The notes beneath the pieces are model-generated. The model saw only the letters and a list, made by a program, of their open reading frames with translations, was not told the DNA's origin and made no database searches. A program made the position numbers and the translations under genes. Shown here piece by piece: positions 1-5,285 of a DNA stretch of 6,275 bases; positions within the stretch are counted from its first letter, which is position 1, and each line of letters begins with the position of its first letter. The stretch comes from Chloroflexota bacterium. GTDB taxonomy: Bacteria > Chloroflexota > Anaerolineae > 4572-78. The stretch spans positions 1 through 6,275 of the forward strand of contig JAJRUC010000175.1 of the NCBI GenBank assembly GCA_024278015.1, given 5' to 3'.

Positions 1-839
1 CCCACCCGGCCCGGCGATGAGGGGATAGCCACGCCGAGTTGCAGCACCACCAGCAAAAAGAAGGCGGCCAGCATCGAAAGGGGCGCGCCCACGGCGGCCA
101 GCAGCACGTAATTGACCGCGCCGTAAAAAACCCAGATCACCACCGACCAGCCCAGAGCGCGCATCAATACCAGCGGGCGGCTGACCATATCGAAGCTGCG
201 CAAAAAATGGTCGGCCATATCCAGCACCCGAAACCTTTTCAAGGCGGGCCACCGATTAAGCAGGCCGGCCAATCGACGCGCAATCAGCTTGCGGCCCAAA
301 ACAAGGCCCGCCACGCCGCCCACCGCCGCCACCGATGTGACCAGCAGCACCTGCCCGGAACCGCGCCACCAGCCCGGCAGCGTCACCTGAAACAGCAAAA
401 TCACCACCAGGGCGGCCACCATCAGCAAATCAAGGACGGTTTGGATGACCAGCGTGCCCAGCACGTACACCGTGCGCTCGGTTTCTACCAGCGAAGCCCG
501 CACCAAATCGCCCAGGCGGGCCGGGGCGATGATGTTGACCGCCTGCCCAATGAGCATGGCGGCGGTCAGCTTGCCGAAGGGGGGACGGGTCTCCGGGGGA
601 AAAAAGCCCTGCCAGCGCATAGTTCGCCAGGGGATAGAGGCCAGATTGAGGCCCAACGCCAGCGCCGCCAGCCGGTAGTCGGTTTGGCGCAGGGCGCGCC
701 AGGCATCCGGCCAATTGGTGGTGACGATGAGCCACAGCAGGGCGATAACGCTCAGGGCCATGCCCAGCCAAAACCGCCAACCCCGGCCGGCGGACGCATC
801 GGGCGAAACGGGGCGATTTTCCATGTCAGTACGCGCCAT
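1..839 (-). CDS. Lysylphosphatidylglycerol synthase TM-domain (UPF0104/AglD-like) membrane protein, C-terminus cut by window edge
   Basis: An open frame read from ATG at 839 runs off the left edge with no stop: 279 full codons, then a partial Gly codon. I translated it by hand. Several hydrophobic segments are visible, at about residues 22-41, 57-70, 123-150, 163-182, 229-250 and 254-274. Two features match the LPG_synthase_TM / UPF0104 family: the loop NIIAPARLGDLVRA at 102-115 (family pattern N..P.R.GE..R) and PSSPGRVG at 273-280, which matches the conserved P.SPG.(I/V)G segment. Members usually have 300-350 residues, so most of the protein is here. Some relatives sit in glycan loci (archaeal AglD) and others form the membrane half of MprF; this one shows no sign of a catalytic MprF domain, and its role is unknown. 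The start overlaps the upstream transferase gene by 14 bases, which suggests translational coupling. An in-frame ATG at 824, just past that gene's stop, is an alternative start. A GGGAG lies 15 bases before the 839 start, which is rather far. Confidence 0.85.
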   Translation of the reverse strand, partial: MARTDMENRPVSPDASAGRGWRFWLGMALSVIALLWLIVTTNWPDAWRALRQTDYRLAALALGLNLASIPWRTMRWQGFFPPETRPPFGKLTAAMLIGQAVNIIAPARLGDLVRASLVETERTVYVLGTLVIQTVLDLLMVAALVVILLFQVTLPGWWRGSGQVLLVTSVAAVGGVAGLVLGRKLIARRLAGLLNRWPALKRFRVLDMADHFLRSFDMVSRPLVLMRALGWSVVIWVFYGAVNYVLLAAVGAPLSMLAAFFLLVVLQLGVAIPSSPGRV

Positions 840-2250
840 CGCCCCGAATGATTGCTCCCATCGTTAAAAACAGAATCCGCAAATCAAGCAAAAACGAATA
901 ATTGTGGATATAATACAAATCGTCTTCAACGCGCACGTTGTACGCCTGCTGGTTGGCCCGATTCCTGACCTGCCACCAACCGGTCATACCCTGCGGCACG
1001 GTAAAACGCTGATACTGCCACGGATCGTAGCGGTCTACCAGCCACGGCAGTTCCGGGCGGGGGCCAACCAGGCTCATATCGCCTTTGATAACGTTGATGA
1101 GTTGCGGCAATTCGTCCAAACTGGTGCGCCGCAAAATTCGCCCCACCCGGGTGATACGCGGGTCGTGGCGGTTTTTTTTCAAGCCGATGGTGCCCCCGTT
1201 CCGCACAAATAATGCCGTTTCCCGCCGGTCGGCGCCGGCGCGCATCGTCCTGAATTTAATCATATTGAAGATGCGGCCCCCTTCGCCGGCGCGCCGGGAG
1301 GTGTAAAACACGCTCCCTTCGGACGTTGATTTTATCAAGCCGATGATGACCAGCATAAACGGCAGCGACAGGAGGAGCAACGCCGAAGCGCACACAATAT
1401 CGAAAGCGCGTTTGATGAGCCGGTCGAAGATGTTGATGGCCGGTTCTCGCAGGCCGATGAGGGGCAGGCCGGCAAAATCTTCGATGGTGGCCCGCACAAA
1501 AACCAGGTCAATCACATCGGGCACCAGCCGCATATTCACCGACAGGGGCTGCAACTGCACCACCATCTGCTGAAGCTGCTCCTGATGCCCCGGCGGCAGG
1601 GCAAAGATAACCTCATCAACCATGCCGGATTTAACCAGCGCGGGCAGGTCTGCCGGAGCGCCCACCGCGTCCGGACCATCGCCCACAAAGCCCAGCAGTT
1701 CCAGCCCGGACCAGGCGAAGGTTTTGATAGCGACGGCCACATCCTGCGCCAGGTCTCCCTGGCCCACAATCAGCACCCGATGCCGGGGCCGCCAACCGGT
1801 TAAAATATCTTCTTTCAAAAAAAAGAAAATGATTTTGCGCCAGCCCACCAAAAAGAGGATGTCCAGCACATAAAAATACAGGAACAGAAAGCGGGACAGG
1901 TCTCGAAAGAAGAAGTAGGCCACGCCGGCAAACACCAGCACCGCGCCGGTGATGGCTACCACTATCGGCTGAATCTGATTATACTGGCTCACACTGAACC
2001 GGGCGCTGTAAATCGACAGGGAAGAAAAGACCATCAACCAGACGATGACCACCACCGGCAGCAGCAATTTCAACGAAAAAAACAGGGGTTCGTCCAAAAA
2101 TTCAAAGGACAACGTTTCCGTCAGGTCAAAATAGGTTCCCGCCGGAAAATATTCGCGCAGCCAACGGGCCAGCAGCAAGGCTATCATTGTAAAGCTGATA
2201 TCCAGGGCGATGGTCACACTTAGCCAGCGCGTTTTGAGACTATTCAACAT
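826..2250 (-). CDS. Exopolysaccharide biosynthesis polyprenyl glycosylphosphotransferase (WbaP/WcaJ-type), copy A
   Basis: It would transfer a sugar-1-phosphate from a nucleotide sugar to undecaprenyl phosphate at the inner membrane face, the first step of glycan repeat-unit synthesis. The protein has 474 residues if it starts at ATG 2250. There are four hydrophobic N-terminal segments (about 10-31, 57-78, 96-115, 121-145). A Rossmann-like domain follows, beginning VLIVGQGDLA (159-168), whose third glycine of GxGxxG is Ala. The C-terminal transferase domain has a membrane helix with a proline break (about 280-306), KFRTM (332-336), the catalytic Asp-Glu pair in LDELPQL (379-380), VGPRP (395-399), GMTGWWQV (421-428) and a terminal GAY. 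Size and order are typical of the long PNPT class. The family call is firm; the sugar cannot be told. A TTG at 2283 would add 11 residues, but the candidate promoter would leave it almost no leader, and GGGA sits 10 bases before the ATG. The usual SPGP segment is altered to STSEGS. It is paralogous to the gene at 5286-6275. Confidence 0.93.
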   Translation of the reverse strand: MLNSLKTRWLSVTIALDISFTMIALLLARWLREYFPAGTYFDLTETLSFEFLDEPLFFSLKLLLPVVVIVWLMVFSSLSIYSARFSVSQYNQIQPIVVAITGAVLVFAGVAYFFFRDLSRFLFLYFYVLDILFLVGWRKIIFFFLKEDILTGWRPRHRVLIVGQGDLAQDVAVAIKTFAWSGLELLGFVGDGPDAVGAPADLPALVKSGMVDEVIFALPPGHQEQLQQMVVQLQPLSVNMRLVPDVIDLVFVRATIEDFAGLPLIGLREPAINIFDRLIKRAFDIVCASALLLLSLPFMLVIIGLIKSTSEGSVFYTSRRAGEGGRIFNMIKFRTMRAGADRRETALFVRNGGTIGLKKNRHDPRITRVGRILRRTSLDELPQLINVIKGDMSLVGPRPELPWLVDRYDPWQYQRFTVPQGMTGWWQVRNRANQQAYNVRVEDDLYYIHNYSFLLDLRILFLTMGAIIRGDGAY

Positions 2251-2301
2251 AACGTTTATTTCCCGAATTTGGATGCGGCGCAAACCGGTTTCAACTGCCC
2301 A

Positions 2302-2330
2302 ATTATACTCAATACAACTTCAACCACCAA
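2302..2330 (-). promoter_or_regulatory. Candidate sigma70-type promoter for the copy-A transferase and downstream membrane gene
   Basis: On the minus strand TTGGTG (2330-2325) and a perfect TATAAT (2307-2302) are 17 bases apart, in the short gap after the lipoprotein gene's stop. The -35 box matches consensus at three of six positions. Transcription would begin near 2295 and leave a leader of about 45 bases before ATG 2250, enough to include the GGGA at 2264-2261. No terminator-like hairpin separates it from the lipoprotein gene, so read-through from upstream is also likely and this may be an internal operon promoter. Confidence 0.45.
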
Positions 2331-2339
2331 TCGGATGGA

Positions 2340-3440
2340 TTATTCACACGGGTCAGAGGGCGGACATTCCCAATCTACAATCCGGAAATCTTGCCGGGTG
2401 TTATTTTCGATGGTGTTGTCGGCGAAGCGCACAATATTTTCGGGGGGCAAATCCACCGTGCCGAAGTTCCACAAATAGAGTCCGAAATAATTGCCGGTGA
2501 TGATGTTCCCTGCCACCACATACCCATACGGCTCTTGATTATCCTCATTGCTGATTTGCAGGCCGGGGCCTTCATTTTCGGTGATGATGTTGTTTTTCAG
2601 GGTAATACTGTGTCCGCCGTCCAGCCAAATGCCGCCGTCCCAATAATCGCCGTTGGCGTCCAACCGGTTGTGGTCGATTTTATTCGCTTCCACCATCACC
2701 GATTCGCTGTCTTCCACCAAAATGCCGCCGCCGATATTGTGGTGGGTGTGGTTGCGCCGAATGACAGAGTTTTTCAGCCCGTAGGTGTCAATGCCCATGC
2801 CCAATGTGCCCTGCGCCACCCGCTTGGCGGCGGGACCGTTGCCGGCGGCTTCGTTATCCTCAATCACCGCATTTTGCGTCCCCTCCACCCGCACCCCGAA
2901 CCCTTCGCCGTCAATGTCGGGGTCGGCGGAAAAGCGTCCGTTTTCGATGAAACGGTTGCGGCGCAGGGTAATATCCGCGCCGGTCAGCACATACAAACCC
3001 TCATCAGTATAATTACGAAACTCGATATTCTCCACCACGATGTTGGTGCTTTCAACCAACGCCAGCCCCATCGAGCGCCGCCCTTCGCCATCAAAAACGG
3101 GGAGATTTCCCTGCGCGTCGGGCACACCCTGAATGATGATGGGCGCATCGCCGCCGAACAGCCCCATCACCACCGATTCGGGATAGGTGCCGGCGGCAAT
3201 GCGCACGGTTTGCCCCGGCGAAACATTACACAGCGCCTGCGCCGCCGTGGGGAACGGCGCGCCGGCATCAGCATCGGCGAACACATACACTATCGGCGCG
3301 GCAATCGGTTGGGCTTCTTCGCCCAAACATTCCACGCCATTTTTAAAGGGGATACCCACCAACCCGCCATCGCTGTTGCAACCGGCAATCAGCACAATGA
3401 TAACCATCAACAGCAATATTTGTGGATAACGGTTAATCAT
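2340..3440 (-). CDS. Lipoprotein with right-handed parallel beta-helix (NosD/pectate-lyase-like fold)
   Basis: A 366-residue secreted lipoprotein. The N-terminus has Arg4, a hydrophobic core (8-18) and the lipobox IAGC with Cys21 as the lipidation site, so it should be anchored on the outer face of the cytoplasmic membrane. Residues about 45-100 resemble the N-terminal cap of beta-helix enzymes: an expected-value stretch ending TVRIAAGTYPESV. From about 100 to 350 there are irregular coils of roughly 22-25 residues with Asn- and Ile-rich turns, such as NIVVENIEFRNYT, SVIRRNHTHHNIGGGI, SVMVEANKIDHN, ITLKNNIITENEGPG and YVVAGNIITGNYFG. That pattern is characteristic of beta-helix polysaccharide lyases, C5-epimerases and NosD-like proteins. 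Cys38, Cys71, Cys359 and Cys365 could form disulfides outside the cell. Given its place in a glycan locus I infer a glycan-modifying or glycan-binding role, but I cannot identify a catalytic triad or substrate. The start fits the signal peptide, although the Shine-Dalgarno is unusually close. The gene begins 20 bases after the small membrane gene and is probably cotranscribed with it. Confidence 0.88.
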   Translation of the reverse strand: MINRYPQILLLMVIIVLIAGCNSDGGLVGIPFKNGVECLGEEAQPIAAPIVYVFADADAGAPFPTAAQALCNVSPGQTVRIAAGTYPESVVMGLFGGDAPIIIQGVPDAQGNLPVFDGEGRRSMGLALVESTNIVVENIEFRNYTDEGLYVLTGADITLRRNRFIENGRFSADPDIDGEGFGVRVEGTQNAVIEDNEAAGNGPAAKRVAQGTLGMGIDTYGLKNSVIRRNHTHHNIGGGILVEDSESVMVEANKIDHNRLDANGDYWDGGIWLDGGHSITLKNNIITENEGPGLQISNEDNQEPYGYVVAGNIITGNYFGLYLWNFGTVDLPPENIVRFADNTIENNTRQDFRIVDWECPPSDPCE

Positions 3441-3448
3441 CTCCCCTT
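3441..3448 (-). promoter_or_regulatory. Ribosome binding site abutting the lipoprotein start codon
   Basis: The minus strand reads AAGGGGAG directly followed by ATG at 3440, leaving between 0 and 2 spacer bases instead of the usual 5-9. The next in-frame ATG (codon 12) has better spacing possibilities but would remove the positively charged N-region of the signal peptide. I therefore keep 3440 as the start and regard the spacing as a possible brake on translation. Confidence 0.4.
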
Positions 3449-3460
3449 GTGTACAACGTA

Positions 3461-3766
3461 TTATTCCGTGGCATCGGCGCGTTTTTGGTCAAACCACCAT
3501 TGCGCCGCAAACAGCGCGGCAAACGCTCCCCACAGCGTCCGCTGCCACCAGACATCCGCCGTCAGGGCCAGACTCAAGCTGACCAAAATCAGCCCAATGG
3601 TCAACGGGGTTTGGAAAGCAGATGTCTCCAACTGCCGGCGCAATTTCGCGCCGTTCGCCTGCGCGCGCCACTGGTTGATGCTGAAGGCGGCCAGAATGAC
3701 CGCCAGGCCGATAATCCACAGGGCGTTGAAGAACAATTGGGCCAAATCAAGAGGGGGGGCTTGCAT
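3461..3766 (-). CDS. Small membrane protein, unrecognised family
   Basis: A 101-residue protein starting at ATG 3766, with AAGG 10 bases upstream. I see two or three membrane segments: about residues 10-29 (LFFNALWIIGLAVILAAFSI), 51-68 (hydrophobic, TIGLILVSLSLALTAD) and 73-90 (LWGAFAALFAAQWW). Between the first two is a basic loop rich in Arg, Lys and Gln (about 31-45), and the C-terminus is charged (DQKRADATE). By the positive-inside rule the basic loop would be cytoplasmic. I do not recognise the family and assign no function. Its place between the O-antigen ligase-like gene and the beta-helix lipoprotein gene, on the same strand, suggests a helper in glycan assembly or export. A longer frame starting at TTG 3832 exists, but its extra residues (GEGWGGGY-like) are translated from the GC-run repeat and look artefactual. 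Confidence concerns the gene being real. Confidence 0.68.
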   Translation of the reverse strand: MQAPPLDLAQLFFNALWIIGLAVILAAFSINQWRAQANGAKLRRQLETSAFQTPLTIGLILVSLSLALTADVWWQRTLWGAFAALFAAQWWFDQKRADATE

Positions 3767-3787
3767 TGTTTTGCTACCTTGAAAATA

Positions 3788-3850
3788 ACCCCCTCCCCAA
3801 CCCTCCCCCTGACAGGGGGGGAGTTGTCCCAAGCGACGGGTGGGGGTCGG
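3788..3850. repeat. C/G-run palindromic element, probably a dispersed intergenic repeat
   Basis: Nearly the whole gap between the ligase-like gene's stop (3851) and the small membrane gene is made of C runs on the left (3789-3793, 3795-3798, 3801-3803, 3805-3809) and G runs on the right (3815-3821, 3838-3840, 3842-3846), separated by TGACA. The centre folds as CCCCCT / gac / AGGGGG with an outer CT/AG pair reachable by a two-base bulge. The outer C- and G-rich arms are imperfectly complementary. Such C-run/TGACAGG/G-run sequences are familiar to me as dispersed intergenic repeats in several bacterial genomes; whether this one is multi-copy here cannot be seen from one window. It starts exactly after the upstream stop codon and ends near the next gene's ribosome binding site. 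Confidence 0.6.
3803..3823 (-). terminator. Strong GC hairpin without a proper U-tract (attenuator-like or repeat stem)
   Basis: In the minus-strand transcript, CTCCCCC pairs with GGGGGAG around a small loop containing GTC, with two unpaired C bases. The stem is very stable, but what follows is G-rich, and a T-rich stretch (TTATTTT) comes only about 18 bases later. It is therefore a poor intrinsic terminator. It may still slow polymerase or protect the 3' end of the ligase-like message. Confidence 0.3.
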
Positions 3851-5179
3851 TTACGTTTTTATCGTTGTCCCGGCGGCACTGTCAGACTCATCCAAAGCGG
3901 CTTGCCGCCCGGTTAACCGGAATCCGGCCCCAATCAGGCCGAAAATCAGCCAGGGGAGAAAGCCGGGTTTCACCCAAAAGGGCAGGCAATCGAACAGGCC
4001 GAAGCCGATGTACACGCCCAAACTGCCCAGCGCGCCGCGCACAATGGGCCGCATTTCGGCGGGGGCGTGACGCCAGGTATGCAGGCCCATCCAAACCACG
4101 CCCAGCAACACGGCCACAAAAGCGACCAGCCCCCCCAGACCGAAATCAAGCCCGGCCTGCAAAAAAATGTCGTGCGCGTGCCGAAAAACCCAGGTGGGCG
4201 AAGCGACATAATACGGATACAGCAAGCGCGACACAGGCTCAAACATGGAGAGGCCCACGCCCGTAAACGGAAAATCAGCCAGGGCGTTCAAGGCGTTGCG
4301 CCACACATCCACCCGGCTGTTCCAACTGCCCGTTCCGGAGCTGAAAAACTGCTCAGAGACAATGGCCCAAATCGCATCCCAACCCACATAAACAACCATG
4401 CCCACCCCCGCCGCCGCAACTGCGCCGACAACAAACCACAATTTGCGCCAGCGAGAGAGGGCCATTGCCCCCAACGCCACCAGCAAGGCGGCAATGGCTA
4501 ATCGGGATTGGGTGAGCAGGAAGACGCCGCCCATAACCGGCAGGGCCAACAGCAACACAGCTCGCTGCCACCACAATTTGACGCCGGCCAGCAACCCAAT
4601 GCCCAGAGGGATAATAATGCCCAGCGAAACGGCTATCACGTTGGGATGAAAAAGGCCCTGGATTTGGTTCGACCGTCCGGCCAGCGGGCCGGGCAAAGCG
4701 GACGGGTCAGGCAGGTGGGTGTAAATGCCGGTGAAGACGGTGATTTTTGCCTCGTTCCAATCAGTGGCAATCAGGCCCACTCCGGCGATGAACAGGCCGC
4801 CCAGGACGATAATCCACAGGACGGTACGCATACGGGCCACGCTGGATATTCCATCGAACAGGGTGAAGAACAGGACTATGCCCCACAGCAGCCGGTTCAC
4901 GGCGATGACTGCGGCCACAGTATCGACGGTGGCCCAGATATTAACCGGCAAAATGAGCAGCCACAGCAAAATGGCCGCGTCAACCGGGGTGCGGGCCAAC
5001 CATTTCCCTTCGATGCGTCGGCGGGCGACCCAAACCGCTATGATGATACCCCAGGCAATGGCGTTGAGTAGCGGGCTGACGGTGGGAAACAGAATGAAGG
5101 GCGCGGCCAGCGCGATGACAATTAATTGATTTTGGGTTAAGGGCAAAATGATGGTCTTCAATTTTGATGGCATTGGCAT
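3851..5179 (-). CDS. O-antigen ligase / polymerase family (Wzy_C) membrane protein
   Basis: A 442-residue polytopic membrane protein from ATG 5179, with about ten to twelve hydrophobic segments. Typical Wzy_C/WaaL features are present. LTQSR (222-226) heads a membrane helix, as in the family's T.SR motif. A periplasmic-type loop holds SRVDVWRNAL (288-297), then DFPFTGVGLSMF and FRHAHDIFLQAGLDFGLGG (332-350); the paired His and the H.(N/D).(F/L)LQ...(E/D).G pattern match this superfamily. Members either polymerise lipid-linked repeat units or transfer finished glycan to an acceptor, and sequence alone does not tell which. The short hydrophilic C-tail ends just at the repeat. A TTG at 5206 would add nine residues, but it lies inside the hairpin stem; the ATG has GGGA 11 bases upstream. 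ATG 5173 is another possibility. Confidence 0.9.
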   Translation of the reverse strand: MPMPSKLKTIILPLTQNQLIVIALAAPFILFPTVSPLLNAIAWGIIIAVWVARRRIEGKWLARTPVDAAILLWLLILPVNIWATVDTVAAVIAVNRLLWGIVLFFTLFDGISSVARMRTVLWIIVLGGLFIAGVGLIATDWNEAKITVFTGIYTHLPDPSALPGPLAGRSNQIQGLFHPNVIAVSLGIIIPLGIGLLAGVKLWWQRAVLLLALPVMGGVFLLTQSRLAIAALLVALGAMALSRWRKLWFVVGAVAAAGVGMVVYVGWDAIWAIVSEQFFSSGTGSWNSRVDVWRNALNALADFPFTGVGLSMFEPVSRLLYPYYVASPTWVFRHAHDIFLQAGLDFGLGGLVAFVAVLLGVVWMGLHTWRHAPAEMRPIVRGALGSLGVYIGFGLFDCLPFWVKPGFLPWLIFGLIGAGFRLTGRQAALDESDSAAGTTIKT

Positions 5180-5203
5180 GGTAAAATTCGTCCCGTAAAA
5201 GCG

Positions 5204-5228
5204 CAAGCCCCAGCCGGGCCGGGGCTTG
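5204..5228 (-). terminator. Candidate rho-independent terminator after the copy-B transferase gene
   Basis: On the minus strand CAAGCCCC and GGGGCTTG form a perfect 8-bp stem around a nine-base GC-rich loop, followed after CGC by TTTT. It lies 58 bases past the stop at 5286 and before the ligase-like gene's ATG. The short T-run makes termination probably partial. Confidence 0.45.
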
Positions 5229-5229
5229 T

Positions 5230-5257
5230 ATTATACCGGGCAGGTGCGAATCGCCAA
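5230..5257 (-). promoter_or_regulatory. Candidate sigma70-type promoter for the ligase-like gene
   Basis: The minus strand has TTGGCG (5257-5252; four of six consensus bases), a 16-base spacer and a perfect TATAAT (5235-5230). The predicted start near 5223 falls inside the upstream arm of the hairpin at 5228-5204, so RNA from this promoter would lack the first bases of the stem. The leader to ATG 5179 would be about 45 bases. Confidence 0.45.
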
Positions 5258-5285
5258 AAATAACCGATGCCCGCCATTGTCGAAA

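Noticed and set aside
39..851. Long plus-strand open frame rich in His, Gln and Arg
   Set aside because: It lies opposite the UPF0104-like gene, has low-complexity composition with no domain or membrane pattern, and is explained as an antisense shadow of GC-rich coding DNA.
1170..1180. A_AAA_AAC slippery heptamer in frame in the copy-A transferase (LKKN)
   Set aside because: Conserved motifs continue in the original frame on both sides up to the normal GAY end. I checked no downstream stimulatory structure, and the paralogue lacks the A run at this place. It is more likely just Lys-Lys-Asn codons.
2251..2283. TTG 2283 as the start of the copy-A transferase
   Set aside because: The extra residues are hydrophilic and not needed by the family. 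The candidate promoter would leave a leader of only about 12 bases, and ATG 2250 has a usable GGGA upstream.
2391..3782. 463-codon plus-strand open frame opposite the lipoprotein gene
   Set aside because: The minus-strand frame has a lipobox and beta-helix repeats. The plus frame has no recognisable domain, is biased to His/Ala/Val, and runs through the intergenic repeat.
3767..3832. N-terminal extension of the small membrane protein from TTG 3832
   Set aside because: The added residues derive from the C/G-run repeat, the TTG lacks a supporting ribosome binding site, and ATG 3766 has AAGG at a workable distance.
5180..5206. TTG 5206 as the start of the ligase-like gene
   Set aside because: The codon lies inside the hairpin stem with no ribosome binding site free. 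ATG 5179 immediately precedes the usual short N-terminus of the family.
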